A stretch of DNA of 64,000 nt from Ignavibacteriota bacterium (GCA_016707525.1 JADJHP010000001.1:496001-560000); one strand, 5' to 3'; counted from the stretch's first letter, positions 25,926 through 35,525 are shown. Made by a program: numbers and translations. The notes: generated by a model not told the origin, from the sequence alone.

Positions 25926-26726
25926 ATGCTCATGAACGGTACCTTTGAATCATCCCTGCACTCGCTGGACCTCGGCCTGTTCCAGACCATCCCGTCGCAA
26001 TTGAGCGATGCCGACAAGCGTTCGCTCCTGGCCGTGCAAAAGGGAGTGAGCACACGCGCTACGTCATATACCTACCTGGAGATCGGTTCGCACCTGGGCG
26101 GGAGTATCCAGCCGCATCTGCGCGATCCGCGGTGCGCCCGCATCTACTCCATCGATCCGCGTCCGGAGACCGTGGCGGACGATCGCGGCGAGACGATCCT
26201 GTACCCGAAGAACTCCTCGGCACATATGCTCGACCTGCTGCGTGGTGTTCAGGGGGACCGTATCGACCGGATCAGCGTGTTCGACACGGATGCCCGGCAA
26301 GTGCCGGCATCGGTGATCGACCCGCGCCCGGATATTTGTTTCATTGACGGCGAACATACGGATCAGGCTGCGCGATCGGACTATGCCTTCTGCCGGCCAC
26401 TCGTTGCGGAGAATGGCGTCATCGTCTTCCACGATGCCAACATCATCTACCTGACGTTGCAGGAGATCGTCAGGGATCTGGAAGCAGAGAAGGCCAGGTT
26501 CACCGCGTATGTGCTTCCTTCAGCGGTCTTCGTGATCGAGTTCGGATCGTCCGCCCTGCACGACACGGAGGATTTCCGGATGCTGCTGAGGCGCAATGCA
26601 GATGCCTATTTTTATGGGCTCGAGTCCATGGAACACTACCGTGCCGTGTACAACCGGCCCGGCATCAAGTTTGTCCGGGATGTGTATCGCAAGTTCGGTG
26701 CCATTCGACGGAAATTCGGGAAGTGA
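25926..26726 (+). CDS. Class I methyltransferase (Methyltransf_24-like)
   Basis: 266 residues. YTYLEIGSHLGGSIQPHL is the SAM-binding motif I, RIYSIDPRPET motif II, PDICFIDGEHTDQAARSD and GVIVFHDANIIY the later acidic motif: the pattern of Methyltransf_24/cephalosporin-hydroxylase-like sugar methyltransferases. The start could be 25926 or the ATG at 25932; no clear ribosome-binding site. Lies in the glycan cluster, so a sugar or glycan substrate is likely. Confidence 0.8.
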   Translation: MLMNGTFESSLHSLDLGLFQTIPSQLSDADKRSLLAVQKGVSTRATSYTYLEIGSHLGGSIQPHLRDPRCARIYSIDPRPETVADDRGETILYPKNSSAHMLDLLRGVQGDRIDRISVFDTDARQVPASVIDPRPDICFIDGEHTDQAARSDYAFCRPLVAENGVIVFHDANIIYLTLQEIVRDLEAEKARFTAYVLPSAVFVIEFGSSALHDTEDFRMLLRRNADAYFYGLESMEHYRAVYNRPGIKFVRDVYRKFGAIRRKFGK

Positions 26727-26786
26727 CCCTCATGTGCGCTCATGCACTCGATACCGCGCACCGTGCCTTTGCCGGGATATGACACG

Positions 26787-28325
26787 ATGATGGAAGAACA
26801 CGTGGCCACGCCGCGCGGGGGGACGCGCACAGCGCTCGGGCGCGGAGGGCATAGCCATGCCCTGAGGCTCGCCGCAGTGGCCTTGGTGGTGGTGATGAGC
26901 GCCGTGATGAGCGTATTGAACAGGCAGTATACGCTCGACGATGCCCTCATCTATTACCGGTATATCCAGAATGCCATCGACGGACTGGGCCTGGTGTACA
27001 ACGCCGGTGAGTATGTCAACGGGTTGACCTCTCCGCTCTATACGTACCTTTCGCTGGCGGTCGCCTTCGTGATGCGCGATGTTGCTTTCTCGCAAATGTT
27101 CCTTGCGTGGCTGCTCCTTACCGGCGCTGCTGTCACCGTCGTGTTCCTGCACCCCGCGAACGGATCGTTCACCCCGGGGGGAGTGTTCGCTGCCCTGGGG
27201 ATCGTGAGCATGCGGTATTTCTATTCCGTGGTCGGACTGGAGACACCGCTCCTGCTCTTTCTGTTCGCGCTTGTGATTGCATTGTTTCTCCGCGGGCGAA
27301 CGGGGGGCTGGATGGCCGTATCCGCGCTCCTGCTGCTGACAAGAGGAGAATCTCTCTTTCTGATCCTTGTCCTCATTGCAGCGCATTTCCGCCTGCGGCG
27401 TCCGTTGCCCGGTTGGCGCCTGTGGATCATTCCCATGGTTCTGCTGCTCTCTCACTATGCCTTCAATCTTGCGTATTTTGGTTCGCCGTTCCCGGCGACA
27501 CTCATGGCCAAGATCCAGCAGGGAGAATCGGGGCTCTGGGAAACGGGGAGATGGGGAAAGCATCTGATCTTCCTCAGTGTGGGTTACCATTTTGACCGCT
27601 ACTTTGCCGGCAACGTCCTGCTTCTGTCATGTCCGATCCTGCTCGCGGCCGGCGGTATCCTCACCGGGAGGAGGGATCTGCTCACGCAGATCATCGTTGC
27701 GTTCCTCGTGCTCTATACGGCGTTCTATATCGCCCTGAGCATTCCGAACTACCATTGGTACTATGCCGCCTACTATTTCTTCATGTTCATTCTCGCCGGC
27801 GTGTGCATTGATGCCCTCCTGCGCCACATCTTGCGGATCCCGGGAACGTTGCCGCGCCGGGCGGGAGCAGCGGCGGTGATCCTGCTGTCAGCGGGGTTGC
27901 TCGCGGGACAGACAACCTTCTCCGCGCACGCTCTCCCGCTCGCGGGAGGGTACGGTTCGTACACGGAGATCGCTCTCTGGATCGACGGGCACACACCGCC
28001 TGACGCAAAGGTCGCGACGGCGGAGATCGGACACATCGGCTGGTTCTCCCGTCGCTATATCATCGATATACTCGGACTCGTGAGTCCGCCGAACGCCGAC
28101 CTGATCGGCCAACGCAGGTTCGATGCCTGGCTGCAGTATTACTCGCCGGACTATTTCCTGGTTCATGATCCCCTGTGGAAACACGAAGTGAGTGCCGAGG
28201 GACTGATTGCGAGCAAGGCATTCGCCGATGTGCCGGGCTTTGCCTTCCCGGGATACCGCCTTCTTGCCCCCGTCACGCCGGTAACGCACCGGACACAGAT
28301 TCCCCGGACGGGAGGGACGCCGTGA
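26787..28325 (+). CDS. GT-C-type membrane glycosyltransferase
   Basis: 512 residues from ATG 26787, with about ten membrane helices. The first periplasmic loop has YTLDDALIYYRYIQNAIDGLG and NAGEYVNGLTSPLYTY, the DDA(F/Y)I...YR...GHGLV(F/Y)N.GE pattern of the arabinofuranosyltransferase/GT39-like group that uses polyprenyl-phosphate sugars. The C-terminal soluble part contains AEIGHIGWFSRRYIIDILGL, also typical of the group. It could add side sugars outside or act as ligase/polymerase; the sequence does not decide. Its stop overlaps the next start as GTGA. Confidence 0.8.
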   Translation: MMEEHVATPRGGTRTALGRGGHSHALRLAAVALVVVMSAVMSVLNRQYTLDDALIYYRYIQNAIDGLGLVYNAGEYVNGLTSPLYTYLSLAVAFVMRDVAFSQMFLAWLLLTGAAVTVVFLHPANGSFTPGGVFAALGIVSMRYFYSVVGLETPLLLFLFALVIALFLRGRTGGWMAVSALLLLTRGESLFLILVLIAAHFRLRRPLPGWRLWIIPMVLLLSHYAFNLAYFGSPFPATLMAKIQQGESGLWETGRWGKHLIFLSVGYHFDRYFAGNVLLLSCPILLAAGGILTGRRDLLTQIIVAFLVLYTAFYIALSIPNYHWYYAAYYFFMFILAGVCIDALLRHILRIPGTLPRRAGAAAVILLSAGLLAGQTTFSAHALPLAGGYGSYTEIALWIDGHTPPDAKVATAEIGHIGWFSRRYIIDILGLVSPPNADLIGQRRFDAWLQYYSPDYFLVHDPLWKHEVSAEGLIASKAFADVPGFAFPGYRLLAPVTPVTHRTQIPRTGGTP

Positions 28326-29335
28326 GCGAGCTGCATCAGGCAGGGCGGGAGATTGCGGGCAGCCGGACGGGCGGGATGCCGCCGGATGTTTCCGTCATCA
28401 TCGTGAATCTGAACACGCGTGAGCTGTTGGATGCGTGCCTTGCCTCCGTGGAACGCGAACGGGTCACGATATCCCTTGAGGCCATCGTCATCGACAACGG
28501 GTCGTCCGATGGCAGTGTGGCAATGGTGGCGGAGAAGTACCCCGCCACACTCCTTCTGAAGAATGCGCGGAATGAGGGGTTTGCACGGCCGAACAATGAA
28601 GGCCTCCGTCGGGCACAGGGCAGGCATCTGCTCCTGCTGAACTCGGATACCGTCGTCCGCCCTGGAGCATTCCGGACCATGGTCGAATTTCTTGATGCGC
28701 ATCCGGAGGCCGGCGCGTGCGGCCCACGCCTCATTTACCCCGATGGCAGGCTCCAGTATTCCGCGAAAGGCTTTCCGACCCTCTGGACACACTTCTGCGA
28801 CATGACCGGGCTGGATCGATTGTTCCCGCGCACCGTCCTGTTCGGGAGCGGCGAGTTGAGATCGTTCGACTACGACCATGCAGGGACCGCGGATCATCTG
28901 ATGGCTGCGGCATTCCTTGTTCGCAGGGTAACCTATGAGAAGGTCGGGCCACTGGACGAACGCTTTGCGATCTATTACAACGACATGGATTGGTGCTACC
29001 GGATGGTGCATGCCGGCTGGTCGATCTGGTACGTGCCGGATGCCGTTGTGGAGCATCACCTCGGCAAGACCGTGGGGGCGGTGAACAAACGGTTCACATT
29101 CTTCACGATGCTCTATAACAACGTGATGTTCTTCTATCAGAAGCATTATGGCCGGGGCGCGATCATTGTGTACCGCCTGCTTCTCGCCGCAGGGTTCGCC
29201 GTGCGCTCGGTAGCCTGGTCCATCCGTGCCGCGCTGCAACCGTCCGAAGCAAATCGCCACATGCGCACATTCGCGTTCAAATCATTGCTGTTCGGCCTGG
29301 CATTCTGGCGGCCGGCGAAGATCGAGGAGGTGTGA
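28322..29335 (+). CDS. Family 2 glycosyltransferase 2
   Basis: 337 residues from GTG 28322; ATG 28376 is an alternative start. PPDVSVIIVNLNTRELLDACL, DNGSSDGSVAMV, RAQGRHLLLLNSDTVV (DxD-type) and DERFAIYYNDMDWCYRM place it with dTDP-rhamnosyltransferase-like GT2 enzymes. C-terminal VYRLLLAAGFAVRSVAWSI looks like a membrane-binding helix. Very similar in layout to the other GT2 genes here, suggesting duplication. Confidence 0.87.
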   Translation: MSELHQAGREIAGSRTGGMPPDVSVIIVNLNTRELLDACLASVERERVTISLEAIVIDNGSSDGSVAMVAEKYPATLLLKNARNEGFARPNNEGLRRAQGRHLLLLNSDTVVRPGAFRTMVEFLDAHPEAGACGPRLIYPDGRLQYSAKGFPTLWTHFCDMTGLDRLFPRTVLFGSGELRSFDYDHAGTADHLMAAAFLVRRVTYEKVGPLDERFAIYYNDMDWCYRMVHAGWSIWYVPDAVVEHHLGKTVGAVNKRFTFFTMLYNNVMFFYQKHYGRGAIIVYRLLLAAGFAVRSVAWSIRAALQPSEANRHMRTFAFKSLLFGLAFWRPAKIEEV

Positions 29336-29337
29336 CC

Positions 29338-30078
29338 ATGGATATCCGCCGCTTGCTGAAATCACTGACCGTGGATACAAGGAAGATGCTGCGGATGTTC
29401 CGCGCCCTGGACCGTGAGGCAGTTGCTGCGCACGTGATCGCGGGACGGGGGATCGAGATCGGAGGGCTGCACAACCCCCTTCGTGTCCCGAAGAATGCGC
29501 AGGTGCGATACGTGGACCGCATGTCTGTGGATGACCTGCGAGTTCAGTATCCCGAGCTCGCTGCGAAGGCGCTCACGTCCGTGGATATCGTGGATGACGG
29601 CGAGACGCTGGCCACCCTCCCCGACGGTTCGGAAGATTTCATCATCGCGAATCATTTCCTTGAGCATTGCGAGGACCCGCTCGGAGCGCTGCTGGCACAT
29701 CAGCGTGTGGTGAGGCCCGGTGGGATCCTGTTCCTCTGCGTACCCGACAAGAGATTCACGTTCGACCAGGAACGGGAGTTGACGAGCTATGAGCATGTCG
29801 TGCGCGATCACCGTGAGGGACCGGTCTGGTCACGCCGTGACCATGTGCGGGATTGGGTGAAGCATGTCGAGCACATCGACGACCCATCGGCGCAGGAACG
29901 CCGGACCGACCAGCTCCTGGCCGAGGCGTACAGCATTCATTACCACGTATGGACGTTCGAGACATTGGTCGCGATGGTGCTGCGTGCCCGCGAAGATGTG
30001 GGCCTCGCTGTCGATTTCGAAAGCTTCCTGCTCACTGACGGGGAGGTGATCATGGTCCTGCGGCGGAGAGCACAGTGA
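29338..30078 (+). CDS. SAM-dependent methyltransferase 2 (glycan-cluster type)
   Basis: 246 residues from ATG 29338, with GAGGAGG at 29324-29330 inside the upstream gene end. SAM motif GRGIEIGGLHNPLRVP is the variant form found in polysaccharide-cluster methyltransferases; then RYVDRMSVDDL, NHFLEHCEDPLGALLAHQRVVRPGG and CVPDKRFTFDQ. Substrate unknown; probably a sugar or lipid-linked glycan. Its stop overlaps the next gene's GTG. Confidence 0.82.
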   Translation: MDIRRLLKSLTVDTRKMLRMFRALDREAVAAHVIAGRGIEIGGLHNPLRVPKNAQVRYVDRMSVDDLRVQYPELAAKALTSVDIVDDGETLATLPDGSEDFIIANHFLEHCEDPLGALLAHQRVVRPGGILFLCVPDKRFTFDQERELTSYEHVVRDHREGPVWSRRDHVRDWVKHVEHIDDPSAQERRTDQLLAEAYSIHYHVWTFETLVAMVLRAREDVGLAVDFESFLLTDGEVIMVLRRRAQ

Positions 30079-31094
30079 CCGGGGCCGGGAGACCATCGGT
30101 CAGTGTTGTCATCGTCCATTACAACGGAGAACGACTCCTGGATGCCTGCCTCGCGAGCGTGCAGGCTCAAGTGTACCGGCCGGTCGAGGTGATCCTGGTG
30201 GACAACGGGTCATCCGACGGCAGCATTGCCATGGTGAGGGTGAAATACCCGGAGGTCCGGGTGCTTGCGCAGGGAACAAATCTGGGTTTTGCGGAGGGGA
30301 ATAATCGGGGCGTAGAAGCCGCCACGGGCGAGTATGTGGTCCTTCTGAACAATGACACGGAAGTGACAGCGGACTGGCTCCCGGGACTTCTGGAGTACAT
30401 GATGGACCCTGCCGTCGCTGTCGTCACATCGAAGGTGGTGACCGATGGCGTTCCCGACCGTTTCTACAGCATGAACGGCTCGCTGAACCCTCTGGGCTAC
30501 AACATCATGCGTGTATTCGCTGACCTCAGCCATATCTTTTTTGCGGGCGGGGCCTCGGTCATGTTCCGCCGCGCGGAGATACCTCGCCCATTCCTGAACG
30601 AGTATTTTCTGTATCACGAGGACGTGTTCCTGTCGTGGCGCTTGCGCCTGCTGGGGCGTGACGTCAGGATGGCACAGCGGTCGCTGGTGTACCACCGCGG
30701 GAGCGCAACGACGAAGACGCAGGCATCGGCATTCGTCACATTCTACCAGGAGAGGAACAAGCTTCTCAACGCACTGCTGCTTTTCGGCGGCTGGACGCTT
30801 CTGCGGCTTGCCCCGCTCATGGTCATGGAGGGGATAGCGAAGCTCATCGCGGGGACTGTGTCGGGGAGGAAATCTCCTCTGGGTATCCTCCGCGGCTATG
30901 TTTGGATCCTGTCCCACGCGGGATGGGTTCTGGCGCGCCGCAGAGAACTCCAGGCGTCGCGCGTCGTGCCCGATCGTGACATACTGTGCTGGATGAGTGC
31001 GCGGCTTCTGGATGGGGATGGTGCCGTGGCCCGTGTGGTGAACGGTTGCATGCGCACGTATGCGCGTGTCACAGGACTCGGACTCCATGATTGA
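30075..31094 (+). CDS. Family 2 glycosyltransferase 3
   Basis: 339 residues from GTG 30075. SVSVVIVHYNGERLLDACL, DNGSSDGSIAMV, NLGFAEGNNRGVEAATGEYVVLLNNDTEV and FFLYHEDVFLSWRLRLLGRDV identify a GT2 enzyme of the rhamnosyltransferase group. A C-terminal amphipathic segment (LLFGGWTLLRLAPLMVM) probably contacts the membrane. Confidence 0.87.
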   Translation: MTGAGRPSVSVVIVHYNGERLLDACLASVQAQVYRPVEVILVDNGSSDGSIAMVRVKYPEVRVLAQGTNLGFAEGNNRGVEAATGEYVVLLNNDTEVTADWLPGLLEYMMDPAVAVVTSKVVTDGVPDRFYSMNGSLNPLGYNIMRVFADLSHIFFAGGASVMFRRAEIPRPFLNEYFLYHEDVFLSWRLRLLGRDVRMAQRSLVYHRGSATTKTQASAFVTFYQERNKLLNALLLFGGWTLLRLAPLMVMEGIAKLIAGTVSGRKSPLGILRGYVWILSHAGWVLARRRELQASRVVPDRDILCWMSARLLDGDGAVARVVNGCMRTYARVTGLGLHD

Positions 31095-32031
31095 TATCTC
31101 GATCATCATCGTCACCTGGAATTCGCGGCGCGACCTTGAGTTGTGCCTCCCATCGGTCCGGAAAGGAGTCACCAGGCATACGTACGAAGTCATCCTCGTG
31201 GACAACGCGTCCGCGGACGACAGCGTGGCGTATGCCGAACAGGTGATGCCCGGGGTGAAGGTCATCGCCAATGAGGGGAACAATGGATTCGCACGGGCGA
31301 ATAATCAGGGATTTCGTGCTGCAGGCGGGCGTTACTTCTGTCTTCTGAATCCCGACACCCTTGTGCATGCCGGAGCCTTCGATGCCCTCATCACGTTCAT
31401 GGATGGGAAGGGCGAAGATGCGTGGGCCTGTGGCCCGGGTCTGTTGAACGGGGACGGATCGGCGCAGCGGACGGGTGTGCGATTCCCATCGCTCTGGAAT
31501 CTTTTCGTTGAGGCATTGTTCCTCGACCGGGCCTTCCCCCATTCGTTGATCTTCGGGGCGCACCGCCAGTTGTACGAACAGGGGATGACGCCTCGTGCCG
31601 TGGACTTCGTCCAGGGCTCATGTCTGGTGGTCCGTGCCTCCTCGGTGAAGTCCGTGGGGGGGCTCGACGAAGAGTTCTTCATGTATTTCGAAGAGACCGA
31701 TTGGTGCAAGCGCTTTGCGGAGAACGGAGGGCACGTGTTCGTGGTCCCGGGAGCTCTGGTCACGCATTTCGGCGGGGGAGCGGTCGGCCACTACGATGAG
31801 CGTCGCCTGATCCACTATCACGAAAGCCTCTTCCGGTACTTCCGGAAGCACCATGGGAGCATCTCCCGGGTGAGCGTCCGGCTGCTCATGCTCGCTCGTT
31901 CCTCGATCAGGATATGTGCGTGGGTACTGGTTCTGGTCGCACGCCCTTCGCTCCGGAAGCAAGCCGCCTCGGCGATGAGGGGGTATGTCAGGGTCATGGG
32001 CCTCGCGTCAGGGCTCTGGAGGCGGACATGA
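31087..32031 (+). CDS. Family 2 glycosyltransferase 4
   Basis: 314 residues from ATG 31087, overlapping the previous gene by 8 bases. ISIIIVTWNSRRDLELCL, DNASADDSVAYA, NNGFARANNQGFRAAGGRYFCLLNPDTLV and DEEFFMYFEETDWCKRF are the GT2 landmarks. The SCLVVRASSVKSVGGLDE region resembles its neighbours strongly. Sugar specificity unknown. Confidence 0.87.
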   Translation: MIDISIIIVTWNSRRDLELCLPSVRKGVTRHTYEVILVDNASADDSVAYAEQVMPGVKVIANEGNNGFARANNQGFRAAGGRYFCLLNPDTLVHAGAFDALITFMDGKGEDAWACGPGLLNGDGSAQRTGVRFPSLWNLFVEALFLDRAFPHSLIFGAHRQLYEQGMTPRAVDFVQGSCLVVRASSVKSVGGLDEEFFMYFEETDWCKRFAENGGHVFVVPGALVTHFGGGAVGHYDERRLIHYHESLFRYFRKHHGSISRVSVRLLMLARSSIRICAWVLVLVARPSLRKQAASAMRGYVRVMGLASGLWRRT

Positions 32032-33032
32032 GTAGTCCCTTCTTTTCAGTGATCATCCCCACGTTCAACCGGAAGGGATCCCTGAGAGAGGTCCTGAATG
32101 CTCTGTCCTGTCAGGAACCTGTTCCCGGGGGGTTCGAAGTGATCGTGGTGATCGACGGGTCGACGGACGGGACGGCCGAGATGCTCCGGACGTTCTCACC
32201 GCCATATGCACTGAAGGTACTGGAACAGGAGAATGGGGGGGCGAGTCGGGCCCGGAATGCCGGAGCCGCGCTCGCCGGGGGAGAGTATATAGCCTTGACA
32301 GAAGATGATGTGCAACCTGCAACGGATTGGTTAGCAAAAGCTTATGCGTTGCTGATCAAGTTGAATCTGGACATGCTTGAAGGTCGAACGGAGTATCAGT
32401 CCACGGGCGGAAACGTCAGGCGTTTCGAGCCCCCGGGGATCGCCTCGTTCATCCCCTGTAACTTGTTCATCCGGCGGAGTTGCTTCATGAAGGCCGGCGG
32501 GTATGAGAGCGGGTTCTTTGACAGGGAGGCCGGACTGTATTTTCGGGAGGATGCCGATCTGGGCTTCCGGCTGTTGGATATGGGTTTTTCGATGTATATT
32601 GCTTCGGATGTTCGCGTGGCACATCCCCCTCAGTTCAGCACTCTGCGCGAAGCATTGCGTCATGCCCGGCGTTACACGTTCGATCCGCTCCTGTTCAAAC
32701 GGCATCCGCGGCGTTATCGGGCGTTCATCGAAGTGAAGCAGATCGCCGGGTTCACTGTGCACCGGCCGCAACATTACGTTGCGCTTGGCGGGGCGTGCGG
32801 ACTCGTTGCAGTTCTTGCCGGGGGCCTTCTGGGTGCTCCTGTGCTGTGGGCTGGCGGCGTGATCGCGGTCCTGCTGAGTGGCGTCCTGTTTCGATACAAG
32901 TACCATGGCATCCGCGCGTTCTCGCCGCTCGAAGCCGGGAGAACGATCGCGTTCGTTGCCGTGCCGTTCGTCTACCTTGCCGCTCTGCTCCGCGGCTGCG
33001 TCCGCTATCGTACCATCGGGGTGTTATGGTGA
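32028..33032 (+). CDS. Family 2 glycosyltransferase 5
   Basis: 334 residues from ATG 32028 (ATGA overlap). FFSVIIPTFNRKGSLREVL, IDGSTDGTAEML, NGGASRARNAGAALAGGEYIALTEDDVQP (here the DxD-type motif reads EDD) and FREDADLGFRLLDMGF. This is the 'classical' GT2 subgroup, different from the four rhamnosyltransferase-like copies. Two C-terminal membrane helices (GLVAVLAGGLLGAPVLWAGGVI and FVAVPFVYLAALLRGC) are present. Short AT-rich patches near 32290-32350 stand out from the surroundings. Confidence 0.86.
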   Translation: MSSPFFSVIIPTFNRKGSLREVLNALSCQEPVPGGFEVIVVIDGSTDGTAEMLRTFSPPYALKVLEQENGGASRARNAGAALAGGEYIALTEDDVQPATDWLAKAYALLIKLNLDMLEGRTEYQSTGGNVRRFEPPGIASFIPCNLFIRRSCFMKAGGYESGFFDREAGLYFREDADLGFRLLDMGFSMYIASDVRVAHPPQFSTLREALRHARRYTFDPLLFKRHPRRYRAFIEVKQIAGFTVHRPQHYVALGGACGLVAVLAGGLLGAPVLWAGGVIAVLLSGVLFRYKYHGIRAFSPLEAGRTIAFVAVPFVYLAALLRGCVRYRTIGVLW

Positions 33033-33628
33033 GTGAGAGGAAACGGCCCGAGCGCCTGGGGCTCTTCGGCGGGACATTCGATCCGCCACACATGGGGCAC
33101 CTGATCGTTGCTGCCCATGTGCAGGAGGAGCTTGGCCTCGACCGCATTTTGTTCATGCCCGCGATGACGCCGCCGCACAAGCAGGACCGTGAGGTCTCAC
33201 CGGGCGTGATACGCCTGGCGATGGTGGAGCGGGCGATCGAAGGGGATCAACGCTTCAGCGTCTCGGATATGGAGGTGCGCCGCGGAGGCGTGTCGTATAC
33301 GATCGATACCGTCCGCGCATTGCTCGAGTGTTTCCCTGGAGCATCGCTCACGGTCCTGATCGGGATGGACAATCTCGTGGACTTCGGTGCCTGGCGCGAT
33401 CCCTCCCGGATCCTGGATCTTGCTTCCGTAGCGGTGATGACACGGCCGGGGTACGTCCCCGGCGGAGCCGGAGAGGCGTATCTGCCGCACATGACCCTGT
33501 GTGAAGTGCCGCATATCGGGATCGCTGCTCAGGGTATCCGGCACCGTGTGGCGGCGGGGAAGAGCATCCGGTATCTGGTTCCTCCCCTGGTGGAGGCTTT
33601 CATACACGAGAAGGGATTGTACCGGTGA
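33026..33628 (+). CDS. nadD: Nicotinate-nucleotide adenylyltransferase
   Basis: 200 residues from ATG 33026 (GTG 33029 also possible). Makes deamido-NAD from nicotinate mononucleotide and ATP. Nucleotidyltransferase motif GLFGGTFDPPHMGHL at the N-terminus, FMPAMTPPHK, VSDMEVRRGGVSYTIDTV, LIGMDNLVDFGAW and the C-terminal SIRYLVPPLVEAFIHEKGLY. Overlaps the fifth glycosyltransferase; a housekeeping gene riding on the glycan operon. Confidence 0.93.
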   Translation: MVSERKRPERLGLFGGTFDPPHMGHLIVAAHVQEELGLDRILFMPAMTPPHKQDREVSPGVIRLAMVERAIEGDQRFSVSDMEVRRGGVSYTIDTVRALLECFPGASLTVLIGMDNLVDFGAWRDPSRILDLASVAVMTRPGYVPGGAGEAYLPHMTLCEVPHIGIAAQGIRHRVAAGKSIRYLVPPLVEAFIHEKGLYR

Positions 33629-34002
33629 ACGTCACGGCACAGGTGGTGTCGGGCAGAGGAGCCGCGGTGCTGCGCATCGTGCATGCATGCTGCTTCCTGC
33701 TGCTCTGTACAGCGATGCTCACGGGGTGTAAGGAGAAGTCGTGGCGGCCGGCAAGCGACAAGGTCTTTACGGAAGCCGAACTCCAGGGGCTGAGGGGACG
33801 CACGCGCGATGAGGTGCGAGAATATCTTGGAGAGCCCCGCGGGCTGTACACGATCGACGCGAAGGGGCGGTGGCACTATCCGCACATGAGGATCGAAGAC
33901 CCCGAGACGCGATCGCAGTTCGAGGCAACGGTCCTGATCTACTTTTCACAGCTGGGGGAGCATCGGGTCACCATCATCGAGATCACGAAACGGACGGAAT
34001 AG
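33625..34002 (+). CDS. Small lipoprotein, SmpA/BamE-like
   Basis: 125 residues from GTG 33625, overlapping the nadD stop. Hydrophobic segment IVHACCFLLLCTAM followed by lipobox LTGC, so probably lipidated and exported. Mature part has FTEAELQGLRGRTRDEVREYLGEPRG, resembling the SmpA/OmlA fold in which a short helix pair precedes a beta-sheet. Possible outer-membrane assembly helper; assignment tentative. Confidence 0.7.
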   Translation: MNVTAQVVSGRGAAVLRIVHACCFLLLCTAMLTGCKEKSWRPASDKVFTEAELQGLRGRTRDEVREYLGEPRGLYTIDAKGRWHYPHMRIEDPETRSQFEATVLIYFSQLGEHRVTIIEITKRTE

Positions 34003-34017
34003 TCCAGGCAGGAGCAC

Positions 34018-35427
34018 ATGGTGCGATCGTCCCACGAAGGCAGTGGTAAACGTATTCTCGTCGTCGAAGACGGGCTGATCATGGCACGGGACATCGAACG
34101 GCGTCTCCATACAATGGGGTATGGCGTTGCGGGACTCGCGCAGTCTGGCGAGGAGGCTCTACGGATGGTCGCCCATGTGAAACCCGATCTCGTGTTGATG
34201 GATGTGAGTCTGAGGGGTGGCATGGACGGCATTCAGACAGCACAGAAGATCCGGGAGATGATGGACATCCCGGTCGTCTATGTGACCGCCTATTCTGATG
34301 ACGGGACCCTTGCCCGGGCGCGGGCAACGAACCCGTTCGGATATGTGCTCAAGCCCTTCGAGGAGAAGGAGCTGCGCACCACGATCGAGATGGCATTGTA
34401 CCGGCATGCACTGGACCGCCAGATCCGCGAGAGTGAACAGCGGTATCGGATGCTGTCGGAGCTGACCGCCTCCTATGGTTACAGTCTTCTTGTTCCGGCG
34501 GAAGGAAACGTCGCCGTGGAGTGGGTCACGGAAGCATTCGAACGGCTGACGGGACTCCCTGCCAACGCGATCATCCGCCGCGAGGACTACGTCTTTCCGG
34601 ACGATGTGGAGGCGCCGGCCGGGCGCATGAAGAAATTTCTTTCCGGTGAGAGCGTCGTTGAGGAGTACCGGATCCGCCTTCGCGATGGCAGCTATCAGTG
34701 GGTCCGTGATCACGCCCATCCCTCGCCACGGAAGCCGGGAGAACCGCTCCATGTGACCGGGACGGTGCAGGATATCACCCAATCGAAGACCGCGGAGGAC
34801 CTTGCGGAGGAGGGCGTCCGGCTCCGGAGCAATCGCGACACTGCGATCGGGAGTCACGTACTGAGTGCGGGGCGGCGGGTCCTGATGCTCCTCGAGTGCG
34901 ATGTTTCCGCAACAGCGCAGAAGGGAGATGATGTCGGGGATCTGGCTGACCATCTTCATGAACTCGTGCACATCCAATCTCTGGTGTATGCAGGCGGACG
35001 CGGATCATCGGCATCATTCGGAAAGAGCGTGAAGAGTGTGGTCGCCGATGCGTTCCGGAGAGCGGGTGCCGGGCGGTTGACCTATACCGTAGAAGTCGGG
35101 GCTGTGGATGCGGGGCAGGAGACACTTGTCGATGTTCTGCTGATCTTGAATGAACTGGTCGTGCATTCCCTGGAGGGCGGGTTGCCATCGGGGCGAAAAG
35201 GCACGATCGAGGTTTCCGTACGGACCGACGCGAATGGGGCGATCGTTCTGGGTGTTGATGACGAGAATCCTGCCGGGGGGAAGGATCTGGATGCGAAGAA
35301 GCCGAAGAACCCCTCGATGAGGTTCATTCACGAATTGGTAGGGGGACTTGATGGGCGGATCGAGGTCTTGAAGGGGGAGGGGACCGCCGTACGTGTCAGG
35401 ATCCCATCAGCCAATCCGGGTGGCTAA
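34018..35427 (+). CDS. Response regulator-PAS protein with degenerate kinase-like C-terminus
   Basis: 469 residues. Receiver domain 11-130 intact: E17/D18, phospho-acceptor D62, T90, K112. PAS domain about 140-265 with a PAC-like tail (VEEYRIRLRDGSYQWVRDHA). The C-terminal part (about 300-465) resembles HisKA_2/HATPase: VHIQSLVY, LILNELVVHSLEGGLPSGRKGTIEV and AVRVRIP. However, no HRxKNN phospho-His motif is visible, the N-box asparagine is replaced by His, and the G1 DxGxG reads VDDENPAGG. It probably senses or binds rather than phosphorylates. Confidence 0.85.
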   Translation: MVRSSHEGSGKRILVVEDGLIMARDIERRLHTMGYGVAGLAQSGEEALRMVAHVKPDLVLMDVSLRGGMDGIQTAQKIREMMDIPVVYVTAYSDDGTLARARATNPFGYVLKPFEEKELRTTIEMALYRHALDRQIRESEQRYRMLSELTASYGYSLLVPAEGNVAVEWVTEAFERLTGLPANAIIRREDYVFPDDVEAPAGRMKKFLSGESVVEEYRIRLRDGSYQWVRDHAHPSPRKPGEPLHVTGTVQDITQSKTAEDLAEEGVRLRSNRDTAIGSHVLSAGRRVLMLLECDVSATAQKGDDVGDLADHLHELVHIQSLVYAGGRGSSASFGKSVKSVVADAFRRAGAGRLTYTVEVGAVDAGQETLVDVLLILNELVVHSLEGGLPSGRKGTIEVSVRTDANGAIVLGVDDENPAGGKDLDAKKPKNPSMRFIHELVGGLDGRIEVLKGEGTAVRVRIPSANPGG

Positions 35428-35525
35428 TAATAGCCAGAGGCGAGAGTCCATAGACTCCCGCCGTTTGCCTGAGACACTTCTCCAAGCACCATGAGGAAAA
35501 GAACGCGGTTACCCCTGAAAAGCCG

